Position numbers and translations under genes: made by a program. A stretch of DNA of 64,000 nucleotides from positions 1 to 64,000 of the forward strand of contig LSBP01000010.1 in assembly GCA_001577635.1 (NCBI GenBank), written 5' to 3'. Positions 1-8,848 of this stretch are shown in pieces. The notes under the pieces were generated by a model. That model was given only the letters and a program-made list of their open reading frames with translations, did not search any database and was not told where the DNA came from. Within the stretch, counting starts at the first letter, position 1. Each line of letters starts with the position of its first letter. The DNA comes from Halomonadaceae bacterium T82-2 (GTDB taxonomy: Bacteria; Pseudomonadota; Gammaproteobacteria; Pseudomonadales; Halomonadaceae).

Positions 1-136
1 TCTGAAAACTGTCTGCGCTCGGCCATACTGCGTTAAAAATCAGCTCAAAATGCTCATTTACACCCCGTAAACTCCGCTTTTTCGCTGATTTTTGCCTTGC
101 CTGACCTTCGCTCGTCGACTTTTCAGACAGTGCCTA
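1..136 (+). repeat. Dispersed palindromic element, copy 1 (left end cut by window)
   Basis: First of four related copies of a near-palindromic intergenic element. It starts at base 1 with TCTGAAAACTG, which aligns to base 10 of the complete copies, so about nine bases (expected TAGGCTTTG) lie just outside the window. The arms AAAAATCAGC and GCTGATTTTT pair around a core containing CATTTAC and GTAAACTCC. The right end reads CTTTTCAGACAGTGCCTA, the inverted counterpart of the left end. By analogy with the other copies it should abut the stop codon of a plus-strand gene upstream of the window. It contains no convincing gene. Confidence 0.85.
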
Positions 137-162
137 TGAAAGAGAACAGGAGAGATGCCGAC

Positions 163-723
163 ATGGCCAGGATTCTGTTGATTGCAGGGGACTTCGTCGA
201 GGACTACGAGATCATGGTGCCGTTCCAGGCGCTGCAGGCGATGGAGCACACGGTGCATGCCATCTGCCCCGACAAGCGCGAGGGCGACAGTGTGAGGACC
301 GCCATCCATGACTTCGAGGGGGATCAGACCTACAGCGAGAAGCCCGGGCACGCCTTCACCCTCAACGCCACCTTTGCCGAGAGCGATCCCGCCGAGTATG
401 ACGCCCTGGTGATTCCCGGCGGCCGCGCGCCGGAATATCTGCGTCTCGACGAGCGGGTGCTCGAGGTGGTGCGTCACTTCATGGAAGCCGAGAAGCCGGT
501 GGCGGCGATCTGCCACGGCGCCCAGCTATTGGCCGCCGCCGTGTCGCTGGAGGGGCTGCGGGTTTCGGCCTACCCGGCCTGTGCGCCCGAGGTGCGCCTG
601 GCCGGCGGCGACTATGCCGACATCGCCGTGGATCAGGCGGTCACCGACGGCAAGCTGGTCACGGCGCCCGCCTGGCCGGCCCACCCGGAGTGGCTCAAGC
701 AGTTCAACGCCCTGCTGGACTGA
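163..723 (+). CDS. DJ-1/PfpI family protein
   Basis: A 186-residue single-domain protein of the DJ-1/PfpI superfamily (YhbO/PfpI branch), whose members act as stress-protective deglycases or hydrolases in the cytoplasm. The nucleophile elbow is [10 protein letters not shown], with Cys117 followed by His118, and [11 protein letters not shown] forms the usual strand before it. The ATG at 163 was chosen because AGGAGAG lies at 148-154 with good spacing. An upstream in-frame ATG at 136 overlaps the last base of the repeat and has no ribosome site. The gene stands alone between the repeat and a convergent ABC exporter. The exact substrate cannot be read from sequence. Confidence 0.85.
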   Translation: MARILLIAGDFVEDYEIMVPFQALQAMEHTVHAICPDKREGDSVRTAIHDFEGDQTYSEKPGHAFTLNATFAESDPAEYDALVIPGGRAPEYLRLDERVLEVVRHFMEAEKPVAAICHGAQLLAAAVSLEGLRVSAYPACAPEVRLAGGDYADIAVDQAVTDGKLVTAPAWPAHPEWLKQFNALLD

Positions 724-758
724 GCTCACCTCCCAGACGTTCCCAGACGTTGTTGCTT

Positions 759-782
759 CGGGCTATCCATTCCGATAGCCCG
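759..782. terminator. Hairpin between convergent genes
   Basis: Perfect 9-bp stem (CGGGCTATC with GATAGCCCG) and a 6-base loop, lying between two converging genes. There is no T-run, so it is a bidirectional terminator by position and shape only. Confidence 0.5.
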
Positions 783-801
783 GTTCCTCGTCCTGTCGGG
801 C

Positions 802-1563
802 TCAGGGACGAATCCGATAGCCGGTGCGGAAGATCCACGCCACGATGCCCAGGCATACCGTCAGGAACAGCAGGATCATCGCCAGACTGGCGGCCACGCT
901 GACATCGGCGCTGCCGAAGAAGCTCCAGCGGAAGCCACTGACGAGATAGACCACCGGGTTGGCCAGGGTCACCGTCTGCCAGAGCGGTGGCAGCATGTCG
1001 ATGGCGTAGAAGGTGCCACCGAGGAAGGTCAGCGGTGTGATCACCAGCAGCGGCACCAGTTGCAGCTTCTCGAAATTGTCCGCCCAGATACCGATGATGA
1101 AGCCGAGCAGGCTGAAGGTGACGGCCGTCAGGCCCAGAAACAGAGCCATCCATACGGGGTGGGCGATCGTCAGCGGCACGAACAGGCTCGCCGTGCCGAG
1201 GATCAGCAGCCCCAGGATGATCGACTTGGTGGCCGCCGCCCCGACATAGCCGAGCACGATCTCGAAATGCGATACCGGTGCCGAGAGCAGCTCGTAGATG
1301 GTGCCCGAGAACTTGGGAAAGAAGATCGCGAACGAGGCATTGGAAACGCTCTGGGTGAGCAGCATCAGCATGATCAGCCCCGGCACGATGAAGGCGCCGT
1401 AGCTGACGCCGTCGATCTGGGTGATGCGTGAGCCGATCGCGCCGCCGAAGACCACGAAGTACAGCGAGGTGGAGAGCACCGGCGAGACGATGCTCTGCAG
1501 CAGCGTGCGCCGGGCCCGGGCCATCTCGAAGCGGTAGATGGTGCGAATGGCGTACCAGTTCAT
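802..1563 (-). CDS. ABC-2 type exporter, permease subunit
   Basis: A 253-residue ABC-2 family membrane protein with about six hydrophobic segments, resembling the YadH/NodJ group in length and in its N-terminal pattern (short basic cytoplasmic start, then a first helix ending near GGAIGSRI). It forms the membrane channel for the ATPase encoded immediately upstream. Its ATG overlaps the ATPase stop codon by four bases (ATGA), so the two are translationally coupled. The cargo is not evident; relatives export drugs, lipids or polysaccharide. Confidence 0.85.
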   Translation of the reverse strand: MNWYAIRTIYRFEMARARRTLLQSIVSPVLSTSLYFVVFGGAIGSRITQIDGVSYGAFIVPGLIMLMLLTQSVSNASFAIFFPKFSGTIYELLSAPVSHFEIVLGYVGAAATKSIILGLLILGTASLFVPLTIAHPVWMALFLGLTAVTFSLLGFIIGIWADNFEKLQLVPLLVITPLTFLGGTFYAIDMLPPLWQTVTLANPVVYLVSGFRWSFFGSADVSVAASLAMILLFLTVCLGIVAWIFRTGYRIRP

Positions 1564-2546
1564 GGGCGCTCCTTGACCAGACCGACGAAGATGTCCTCCA
1601 GCGAGCTCTGCCGGGTCTGCAGGTCGGTCACCTCGAGACCGGCGGCGTCCACGGCGCGCAGCAGCTCGGGAATGCCGGTGGCGTCCTGCTGGGCGTCGTA
1701 GGTATACACCAGCTGCCGGCCCTCGTCGTCGAGGGTCAATCCCCGCCCGGCGAGCGCGTCGGGCAGCGCGGCCAGCGGCGCGGCGAGCTGGAGGGTCAGC
1801 TCCTTGCGGCCGAGCTGGCGCATCAGCGCCTGTTTCTCGCGGACCAGGATGATCTCGCCGTTGCTGATCACGCCGATGCGGTCGGCCATCTCCTCGGCTT
1901 CCTCGATGTAGTGCGTGGTGAGGATGATGGTCACCCCCGACTCGCGCAGCCGGCGTACCACGTTCCACATGTCGCGCCGCAGCTCCACGTCGACGCCCGC
2001 GGTGGGCTCGTCGAGAAACAGGATGCGCGGCTCGTGGGCCAGTGCCTTGGCGATAAGCACGCGCCGTTTCATGCCGCCGGAGAGGGTGATCAGCTTGTTG
2101 TTGCGCTTGTCCCACAGCGCCAGGTCCTTGAGTACCCGTTCGATATGCGCGGGATCGGGCGACTTGCCGAACAGTCCGCGGCTGAAGCTGACCGTGTTCC
2201 AAACCGTCTCGAAGGCTTCCGAGGTCAGTTCCTGCGGGACCAGGCCGATGGTCGCGCGGGCCGCACGGTAGTCGCGGACGATGTCGTGGCCGTCGGCGAT
2301 CACCCGGCCGCCGGTGGGGTTGACCAGACCGCAGATGATGCTGATCAAGGTAGTCTTGCCGGCCCCGTTGGGGCCGAGCAGGGCGAAGATCTCGCCGCGC
2401 TGGATCTCCAGATCGATCGACTTCAGGGCCTGGTAGCCCGAGGCGTAGGTCTTGTCGAGCTTGTCGATCTGGATGATCGGTGCCTCGTGCGCAGCGGGAC
2501 TCGCCGCCGAGGGCGTCGGCTGGGTTGCGGTTGGCGTATCGGTCAT
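1560..2546 (-). CDS. ABC-2 type exporter, ATP-binding subunit
   Basis: A 328-residue ABC ATPase of the YadG/NodI class. Visible motifs are Walker [10 protein letters not shown], the signature LSGGMKRR, Walker [14 protein letters not shown] and an H-loop [11 protein letters not shown]. The first 30 residues are Ala/Pro/Thr-rich and probably disordered; the C-terminal 80 residues are the usual accessory domain of this class. The start is uncertain: ATG at 2546 is used, with alternatives at 2555 (ATG) and 2594 (GTG), and none has a clear ribosome site. It partners the permease that overlaps its 3' end. Confidence 0.85.
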   Translation of the reverse strand: MTDTPTATQPTPSAASPAAHEAPIIQIDKLDKTYASGYQALKSIDLEIQRGEIFALLGPNGAGKTTLISIICGLVNPTGGRVIADGHDIVRDYRAARATIGLVPQELTSEAFETVWNTVSFSRGLFGKSPDPAHIERVLKDLALWDKRNNKLITLSGGMKRRVLIAKALAHEPRILFLDEPTAGVDVELRRDMWNVVRRLRESGVTIILTTHYIEEAEEMADRIGVISNGEIILVREKQALMRQLGRKELTLQLAAPLAALPDALAGRGLTLDDEGRQLVYTYDAQQDATGIPELLRAVDAAGLEVTDLQTRQSSLEDIFVGLVKERP

Positions 2547-2644
2547 GGCGTGCATCCGCAGGAGTGGCTCGCCGCCAGGGGCGTGTGACGGCACCTTAGC
2601 ATATCCGTCTGCCCGGTGAGTGGACGGCTCACGGGTGAGAGCCG

Positions 2645-2968
2645 TCAGCCGCCGGTGCCGAGCGTCAGCCGCAACGCCTGGAGCCCGTCGAATGCGAGAT
2701 GCATCTGGCGGGTGAACAACGGATGACCCGTCAGGTGCATGTCCAGCGTGGCTTCGGCACCGCCGTAGTGAACCTCGGCGGCGATACGGGCATCATCGCT
2801 GAGTGGCGCCAGCGGGGGGAAGTCGAGCCCGTCCACGGTGACTGCGGTCAAGCCGAGCCCGTCCAGGCGTGCCGCGACGGCTTGCGTCACGCTGGTGTCG
2901 TAATAGACATAGAGCCCGCCATAGGCAAGGCCGGCCAGCAGGACGAGCGAGAAAACGAAGCGGCCCAT
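2645..2968 (-). CDS. Small membrane-anchored protein of unknown function
   Basis: A 107-residue protein with one N-terminal hydrophobic helix ([20 protein letters not shown]), probably an uncleaved anchor or signal. A predicted periplasmic domain of about 80 residues follows, with an alternating beta-like pattern. A strong ribosome site (AAGGAGAAGG) precedes the ATG. I do not recognise the family. It is transcribed away from the DUF503 gene and may share a promoter region with it. Confidence 0.6.
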   Translation of the reverse strand: MGRFVFSLVLLAGLAYGGLYVYYDTSVTQAVAARLDGLGLTAVTVDGLDFPPLAPLSDDARIAAEVHYGGAEATLDMHLTGHPLFTRQMHLAFDGLQALRLTLGTGG

Positions 2969-3102
2969 GGCCTTCTCCTTGTCGGTTGTCGCGGCCGGGA
3001 GTTATACCACAGGCGAGAACAGGCAGGGTGGCCGCGAAAGCCGACACGCGGCAGTGCGCGGCCGGCCCACCGTGCGGGCTTGCGCAGTCTCGAGGAGGAC
3101 CC

Positions 3103-3384
3103 ATGCATATTGTTGTGATGACCATCAGGATTTCGCTGCCGGGCTGTCGCTCGCTCAAGGAAAAGCGCCAGCGCATGGGCGGTCTGCATGAGCGTTTCGG
3201 GCACAACCCGGCGGTCGCGGTCTGCGAAAGCGGCGCACTCGACAGTCTGGAGACGAGCGAATGGACCTTTGTGGTGACCGGTATCGACGGTCGCCAGGTG
3301 GAGTCGCTGTGTCAGGAGATCGAGGACAAGCTCCAGCGCACGGTGGATGGCCGTGTGCTGGAGGTGACCCGGGAACGACTGTAG
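3103..3384 (+). CDS. DUF503 family protein (YlxP-like)
   Basis: A 93-residue protein matching the DUF503/YlxP family: the N-terminal strand MHIVVMTIRISLPGCRSLKE carries the family's typical C-x-SLKEKR pattern, and the length is normal. GAGGAGG at 3091-3097 fixes the ATG. Relatives in Firmicutes lie in the nusA-infB-rbfA operon and are linked to ribosome function, but here it stands alone. It ends with TAG and is convergent with the reductase that follows. Confidence 0.75.
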   Translation: MHIVVMTIRISLPGCRSLKEKRQRMGGLHERFGHNPAVAVCESGALDSLETSEWTFVVTGIDGRQVESLCQEIEDKLQRTVDGRVLEVTRERL

Positions 3385-3399
3385 GGCGCGGGCTTTTGC

Positions 3400-4329
3400 T
3401 TAGTAGCCCGCTCGGGGGTCGATGGCCTCGACGTCCTCGCCGTTGTCCAGTGCGCGGATCAGCTCGGCGACCTGATCGGCGGCGTCGCGTACCGGGGTCG
3501 GCGCGGCCATGTGTGGCGTGATGCGCACGCGGGGGTGGCTCCACAGCGGGTTGTCGCGGGGCAGCGGTTCCTCCGTGAAAGCGTCGAGCAGGGCGCCGCG
3601 CAGGCGGCCTTCCTTCTCGCCGGGACCGAGGGCGTCGAGCAGCGCGGCCGCGTCGATCAGGCTGCCGCGCCCGGGGTTGATCAGCGTCGCGCCCTCAGGC
3701 AACTGTGCCAGTGTCTTTGCGTCGACGATGCCGCGGGTGCTGTCGGTGTCGGGCAGCAGGGTGATCAGGGTGCGTACGCGACCGAGCAGCTCGGGCAGGC
3801 CGGCCTCGCCGTGGTGGCAGGTCACGCCGTCGAGCGACTTGGCGGAACGGCTCCAGCCGTGGACGGGAAAGCCGTCCTCGGCCAGCGTGCGGGCGACGTG
3901 AGCGCCGATCGCGCCGAGGCCCAGCACGCCCACCGGCCAGTCGGCCTTGTCGGTCAGCGGCTGCTCGTGCCAGGTGGTGTGGCCCTGCTGGGCGAAGTAG
4001 CGGTCGAAATCGCGCTGGAAATAGAGCACTCCGAAGCGTACATAGTCGGCCATCAGCGGTGCCATGCCGGCGTCGCGCAACTTGACGATGGGCACGTCGC
4101 GGGGCAGGCCGGGATTGGCGAGCAGGGCATCGACACCGGCGCCCAGGTTGATGATGCCCTTGAGACGCGTCTGACCCTCGAACAGCGAGGCGGGTGGCTT
4201 CCAGACCGCCAGATAGTCGGCGGGGGTGTCGCCGGGGTCGTCGCTGGTGACGATATCGGCGTCGGGCAGGCGGCGAGCCAGCGCCTCGCGCCAGGTGTCG
4301 GCCTCGTCGATGTGAACCAGTACGCGCAT
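3400..4329 (-). CDS. ghrA: Glyoxylate/hydroxypyruvate reductase A
   Basis: A 309-residue D-2-hydroxyacid dehydrogenase of the GhrA type, which reduces glyoxylate and hydroxypyruvate with NADPH. The N-terminal half has the substrate-domain pattern INLGAGVDALL. The cofactor domain has VGVLGLGAIGAHVA and the downstream LINPGRGSLID, and the final catalytic His lies in ITPHMAAPT. Length agrees with E. coli GhrA (about 312 residues). It is followed by a 44-base gap to the regulator gene on the same strand. Confidence 0.85.
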   Translation of the reverse strand: MRVLVHIDEADTWREALARRLPDADIVTSDDPGDTPADYLAVWKPPASLFEGQTRLKGIINLGAGVDALLANPGLPRDVPIVKLRDAGMAPLMADYVRFGVLYFQRDFDRYFAQQGHTTWHEQPLTDKADWPVGVLGLGAIGAHVARTLAEDGFPVHGWSRSAKSLDGVTCHHGEAGLPELLGRVRTLITLLPDTDSTRGIVDAKTLAQLPEGATLINPGRGSLIDAAALLDALGPGEKEGRLRGALLDAFTEEPLPRDNPLWSHPRVRITPHMAAPTPVRDAADQVAELIRALDNGEDVEAIDPRAGY

Positions 4330-4373
4330 TCTCTGTTCTCTCCTTGCCTTGTCCGGCGATGACCGGCGACCGT

Positions 4374-5780
4374 TCAGTAGACGATCTCCAGCATGGGGGG
4401 CGGGGATTCGTTGAGCAAGCGGGCGACCAGCTCCAGGCCGCGATCGAGACGCTCCAGATCGGGCTCGGCGCCGAGGCTCAGGCGCACGCGGCGCGGGGCG
4501 GGCGTCTGCTCGACCATGAAGGGCTGCGAGGCGGTGATCGCCACGCCTTCCTGTTCGGCCTGCTGGCGCAGCTCCTCCGCACGCCAGGAGTCGGGCAGGG
4601 ACAGCCAGACATGGAGACTGGATGCCCGGGAGGCGAAGACATGGCCGTTGAGTCGCTGCGCGGCGAGCTGTTGGCGTTCGGCGAGCAGCTCGCGCTGCTC
4701 GCCGGCCAGTGCCTCGACGGTGCCGTCGGCCAGCCAGGCATCGGCGATCTCGAGAATCAGCGGGGTGGCCATCCAGGTCGTGGCGCGCAGGCGGGGCAGG
4801 GCATGATGCAGCTGGCCCCGGGGCACCGTGAGATAGCCGGCGCGCAGCCCCGGCACGGTGGCCTTGGTGAGGCTAGTGACATGAAAGCTCTGGCGCGGCA
4901 GCCGTGCCGTGAGCGGGGTCAGGCCGGGTGGCTCGAGCAGGGCGTGAACGTCGTCCTCGATCAGCCACACGCCGTGGCGGATCAGCACCTCGGCGATGGC
5001 GTCACGCCGCGATTGGCTCATGGTTGCGCCGGTGGGGTTGAGCTGGGTCGGCGTCAGGCAGATGGCGCGGGGGCGGAAACGACGGCAGGCGGTGTCGAGC
5101 GCATCGGGCATCATGCCTTCGTCGTCGATGGCGACCCCGCGCAATTGAAAGCCCAGGGTTCGCGACAGGGCGATCAGACCATGATCAGTCAGTGCTTCCG
5201 TCAGGACCAGGTCGCCGTGCTGGACCACGGTGGCGACGGCCAGCATCAGCCCGTGGGAGGCGCCGTTGCAGAGAATGCGTTCCTCCACGTCGCCGGGCAC
5301 GCCGAGCCGGTCGCGCAGCCAGTATCCCGCGCGTTCGCGCTGGTAGGAGAGCCCGGCGATGGGGCGGCTCGCGGAGATTACGTCCGGCGAGGCCTGTTCG
5401 GCCAGCGTGACGAGCGTCTCGCGGAAACGCAGGTGATGGGTCGGCGGGCAGACCGGATGGGCGATCGACAGGTCGATCAGGGCGGATTCGGTACGTGGCT
5501 CGCCGGTCCGCAGGTACTCCGCCTCGCGGTTGTCATCGAGGGTGTTGATCCAGGTGCCGCTGCCCACGCGGGCCTGGACCAGCCCCATCTTCTCGGCCTG
5601 AGCATAGGCGCGTGACACGGTCTGGACACTGACGCCCAGCGCGTCGGCCAACTGCCGATGCGGAGGGAGCCGCGTGCCGGGCGTCAGCTCACCCTGGCGG
5701 ATGGCTTCGGACAGCGCACGGGCGATGGCCAGGTATTTCGGGCCCTGTGATGACAGGTAGGGCGTCAGATCAATTGTCAT
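4374..5780 (-). CDS. enuR: MocR/GntR-type regulator of ectoine catabolism (EnuR type)
   Basis: A 468-residue MocR regulator. An N-terminal GntR winged helix (residues about 12-80, with LPPHRQLADALGVSVQTVSR) is fused to a fold-type I aminotransferase-like domain. The expected PLP lysine is K306 in TSLTKATVPGLR. EnuR proteins in marine bacteria bind PLP through this lysine and sense ectoine-derived diaminobutyrate compounds, which relieves repression. The assignment here rests on family type and on the divergent position 207 bp from doeA; orthology was not tested. The start codon itself lies within one of the repeated TTGTCATGAT motifs, suggesting autoregulation. Confidence 0.75.
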   Translation of the reverse strand: MTIDLTPYLSSQGPKYLAIARALSEAIRQGELTPGTRLPPHRQLADALGVSVQTVSRAYAQAEKMGLVQARVGSGTWINTLDDNREAEYLRTGEPRTESALIDLSIAHPVCPPTHHLRFRETLVTLAEQASPDVISASRPIAGLSYQRERAGYWLRDRLGVPGDVEERILCNGASHGLMLAVATVVQHGDLVLTEALTDHGLIALSRTLGFQLRGVAIDDEGMMPDALDTACRRFRPRAICLTPTQLNPTGATMSQSRRDAIAEVLIRHGVWLIEDDVHALLEPPGLTPLTARLPRQSFHVTSLTKATVPGLRAGYLTVPRGQLHHALPRLRATTWMATPLILEIADAWLADGTVEALAGEQRELLAERQQLAAQRLNGHVFASRASSLHVWLSLPDSWRAEELRQQAEQEGVAITASQPFMVEQTPAPRRVRLSLGAEPDLERLDRGLELVARLLNESPPPMLEIVY

Positions 5781-5886
5781 GATTCAATAAAGGCTTTGAC
5801 GGCTGGCTCTACGTTGGTGCTAGTATCAGCGGCAGGACATTGGCAGGTAATTGTCATGATTTCAATAATCCAGTGTCATGACAATC
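5774..5886. promoter_or_regulatory. Divergent control region with repeated TTGTCATGAT operator-like motifs
   Basis: The gap between the MocR gene and doeA carries TTGTCATGATTCAATAA at 5774-5790, TTGTCATGATTTCAATAA at 5851-5868 in direct orientation 77 bp apart, and a perfect palindrome TGTCATGACA at 5874-5883. MocR regulators usually bind direct repeats, so these are the obvious operator candidates. A possible doeA promoter is TTGACG near 5797 and TAGTAT at 5821-5826, with a long spacer (19). The two direct repeats flank it. The rest of the gap up to 5987 shows nothing else. Confidence 0.55.
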
Positions 5887-5987
5887 AAAATTGCCAACGA
5901 GCTGTTTCAGCGTCCCCTTGACGGCCCGACCCCCGCACTCCCGCTGGAGGGTCGGTTCTGGCGATTTCGTGTTTTGGAACGAGGCAC

Positions 5988-7187
5988 ATGATCCAGGTTT
6001 CCCTGCCTTTCACTCGTGAGGAATATGCCCAGCGCCTCTGGAAGGTGCGTCAGGCGATGGCCAGTCGCGGCATTGACGTGATGGTCATCAGTGACCCTTC
6101 CAACATGGCCTGGTTGACCGGCTACGACGGCTGGTCTTTCTACGTGCATCAGTGCGTGCTGCTCGGACTCGAGGGCGAGCCGGTATGGTACGGGCGTCGG
6201 CAGGACAGCAACGGGGCGCTGCGCACCTGCTGGATGGACCCCGAGAACATCACCTACTATCCGGATTACTACGTCCAGAATCCGGACATGCACCCGATGG
6301 ACTACCTGGCGCAGTCGATCATGCCCGAGCGTGGTTGGCACGAGGGCGTCGTCGGCGTGGAGATGGACAACTATTACTTTTCCGCCAAGGCGCATACCAG
6401 CCTGGTCCAGGAACTGCCCCACGCGCGTTTTCAGGATGCCAACTCGCTGGTCAACTGGTGCCGGGCGATCAAGTCGCCGCAGGAAATCGAGTACATGCGC
6501 GTCGCGGCGCGCATCGTCGAGGGCATGCATTCGCGCATCCTCGAGATGATCGAGCCGGGACTGGCCAAGAGCAAGCTGGTCTCGGAGATCTATCGCGTGG
6601 GTATCGAGGGCTGGACCGATGCCGACGGCAAGGTGTACGGCGGCGACTATCCGGCCATCGTGCCGCTGCTGCCGACCGGCTCCGATGCCGCGGCGCCGCA
6701 CCTGACCTGGGATGACACGCCGTTCCGCGAGGGCGAGGGGACCTTCTTCGAGATCGCCGGCTGCTTCAAGCGCTATCATTGCCCGCTGTCGCGCACCGTC
6801 TTCCTCGGCAAGCCGCCCAAGGAATTCGTGCGTGGCGAGTCGGCCCTGCTCGAGGGTATCGAGAATGGCCTGGCCGTGGCCCGGCCCGGCAATCGCTGTG
6901 CCGACATCGCCATGGCGCTGGGCGCGGCCATGGACAAGTACGGCTTCGACCGCGGCGGCGCGCGCTGCGGCTATCCGATCGGTATCAGCTATCCGCCGGA
7001 CTGGGGCGAGCGAACCATGAGTCTGCGTCCCTCCGACGAGACGATCCTCGAGCCGGGAATGACCTTCCACTTCATGCCCGGCATGTGGATGGACGACTGG
7101 GGTCTCGAGATCACCGAAAGCATCCTGATCACCGAAAACGGCGCAGAACCGCTGGCCAACTTCCCGCGCCAGCTGTTCGTCAAGTAA
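5988..7187 (+). CDS. doeA: Ectoine hydrolase DoeA
   Basis: A 399-residue protein of the M24 (creatinase/aminopeptidase P) fold that opens the ectoine ring to N-acetyl-diaminobutyrate, the first committed step of ectoine degradation. The creatinase-like N-domain spans about residues 1-160, and the pita-bread catalytic domain follows with EIAGCFKRYHCPLSRTVFLG and a C-terminal ITESILIT strand. The length fits characterised DoeA. doeB follows after 31 bases. The sequence just downstream of the stop nearly repeats the last bases of the gene (CAGCTGTTCGTCAAG at about 7168-7182 and again at 7190-7204), a short tandem duplication. Confidence 0.93.
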   Translation: MIQVSLPFTREEYAQRLWKVRQAMASRGIDVMVISDPSNMAWLTGYDGWSFYVHQCVLLGLEGEPVWYGRRQDSNGALRTCWMDPENITYYPDYYVQNPDMHPMDYLAQSIMPERGWHEGVVGVEMDNYYFSAKAHTSLVQELPHARFQDANSLVNWCRAIKSPQEIEYMRVAARIVEGMHSRILEMIEPGLAKSKLVSEIYRVGIEGWTDADGKVYGGDYPAIVPLLPTGSDAAAPHLTWDDTPFREGEGTFFEIAGCFKRYHCPLSRTVFLGKPPKEFVRGESALLEGIENGLAVARPGNRCADIAMALGAAMDKYGFDRGGARCGYPIGISYPPDWGERTMSLRPSDETILEPGMTFHFMPGMWMDDWGLEITESILITENGAEPLANFPRQLFVK

Positions 7188-7218
7188 GTCAGCTGTTCGT
7201 CAAGCAAGGAGTGGCACC

Positions 7219-8250
7219 ATGACTCAGCGAGCCCGCGACCTGCGGCCGAGCCCGATCTCCGCGACCGTCGACTTCGACGCCGACGGCGTCCAGCACGGCT
7301 TTCTCAAGCTGCCGATCTCCAACGACGAGTCGGCCTGGGGCGCGGTAATGATTCCGATCACCGTGGTCGCCAACGGCGAGGGCCCCACGGCGCTGCTCAC
7401 CGGCGGCAATCACGGTGACGAGTACGAGGGCATCACCGCCCTGATGAAGCTGGCCAGCACCCTCAAGGCCGAGGACGTGCATGGTCGGGTAATCATCGTG
7501 CCGATGATGAACGTGCCGGCGGCACAGGCCGGCCGCCGGACCTCACCGATGGATGGCGGCAACCTCAATCGCAGCTTCCCCGGTGATCCCGACGGCGGCG
7601 TGACCGAGCAGGTCGCCGACTATTTCACCCGCTACCTGGTGCCGATGATCGACGTGGCGCTGGACCTGCACTCCGGTGGCCGGACCCTGGACATCGTGCC
7701 GTTCGCCGCCTCGCACCATCTGGAGAACAAGGACCAGCAACGTCAGGCACTGGCCGGCGCCAAGGCGTTCGGCGCGCCCACGGCGATGATGATGTTCGAG
7801 CTGGATGCCGCCAAGCTGTATGACACGGCGGTGGAAAGTCAGGGCAAGATCTTCGTTGCCACCGAGCTGGGCGGCGGCGGCACCACCACGCCGGAGCGCA
7901 TGGCGATCACCGAGCGTGGCGTACGCAACTTCCTGATCCACTACGGCCTGATCGATGGTGAGCTGGAGGTGCCCGCCGAGCCTCAGGTCTACGTCGACAT
8001 GCCGGATGCCTCCTGCTACGTGCAGAGCGAGCACACAGGGCTGCTCGAGCTGACCGTGAGCCTTGGCGACCGGGTGGAAAAGGGCCAGATCATCGCCCGC
8101 GTCTACGACATGACCCGCACCGGTGCCGAGCCCGTGGTCTATCACGCTCAGCGTGACGGCATGCTGGTGGCGAGGCGCTTTCCGGCGCAGGTCAACATGG
8201 GCGACACCATTGCGGTGATCGCCGAGGTGGTGGATTCTCTCGACGGCTGA
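7219..8250 (+). CDS. doeB: N-acetyl-diaminobutyrate deacetylase DoeB
   Basis: A 343-residue zinc deacetylase of the succinylglutamate desuccinylase/aspartoacylase (M14) family. It releases acetate from N-alpha-acetyl-L-2,4-diaminobutyrate. The zinc ligands are visible in TGGNHGDEYEG (His and Glu) and in LDLHSGGR (His). The NLNRSFPGDP motif binds the substrate carboxylate, and the catalytic Glu is in ATELGGGG. Length is typical for DoeB. AAGGAG lies just before the ATG. It forms an operon with doeA and probably doeX. Confidence 0.93.
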   Translation: MTQRARDLRPSPISATVDFDADGVQHGFLKLPISNDESAWGAVMIPITVVANGEGPTALLTGGNHGDEYEGITALMKLASTLKAEDVHGRVIIVPMMNVPAAQAGRRTSPMDGGNLNRSFPGDPDGGVTEQVADYFTRYLVPMIDVALDLHSGGRTLDIVPFAASHHLENKDQQRQALAGAKAFGAPTAMMMFELDAAKLYDTAVESQGKIFVATELGGGGTTTPERMAITERGVRNFLIHYGLIDGELEVPAEPQVYVDMPDASCYVQSEHTGLLELTVSLGDRVEKGQIIARVYDMTRTGAEPVVYHAQRDGMLVARRFPAQVNMGDTIAVIAEVVDSLDG

Positions 8251-8312
8251 ACGCAGCCTACCGCAAGCGTCCCGGCCGCCACGCCCGGCGGCCGGCCCGA
8301 TAGTGGACCGGC

Positions 8313-8786
8313 ATGAAGCTAGACCGATACGACCTCAAGATTCTCGATATCCTGGCCAGGGACGGCCGTATCACCAAGTCGCGCCTGGCCGAAGCGATCA
8401 ATCTCTCGGTCAGCCCCTGCTGGGAGCGGGTGCGCCGCCTCGAGAAGGCCGGCGTCATCGAAGGGTACACGGCGCGGATCAATTCCCGGGTGCTGATCAA
8501 GCGCACGCCGGTGTGGGTGCAGATCGAGCTCAAGGCCCACAACGCCGAGAGTTTTCAGCGCTTCGAGAAAGCCATTCGCGAGGAGGCGCTGGTCACCGAG
8601 TGCGTCGCTGTCGGTGGCGGCGTCGACTACCTGGTCAAGGTGGAGGCGGACTCGATCGATGCCTACCAGCGCCTGATCGACGACTGGCTGATGTCCGATC
8701 TGGGCATCGAGCGCTACTTCACCTACATCGTCACCAAGACCGTCAAGGACGAGGCCCCGCCCCTTACCGTCGACGATGCCGGCTGA
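8313..8786 (+). CDS. doeX: Lrp/AsnC-type regulator DoeX
   Basis: A 157-residue Lrp/AsnC regulator. The N-terminal helix-turn-helix (residues about 5-50, DLKILDILARDGRITKSRLA) is followed by the RAM effector domain (about 70-150). In Halomonas elongata DoeX binds upstream of doeA and is thought to respond to the pathway state. It lies 62 bp behind doeB and is probably cotranscribed. With the MocR gene it gives the locus two regulators of different families. Confidence 0.88.
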   Translation: MKLDRYDLKILDILARDGRITKSRLAEAINLSVSPCWERVRRLEKAGVIEGYTARINSRVLIKRTPVWVQIELKAHNAESFQRFEKAIREEALVTECVAVGGGVDYLVKVEADSIDAYQRLIDDWLMSDLGIERYFTYIVTKTVKDEAPPLTVDDAG

Positions 8787-8848
8787 CTCTGGCCGCGCCG
8801 GATCGGTAGCCACTTGGCGTCGCCCGTCGGGGTGATTACGCTATATCC

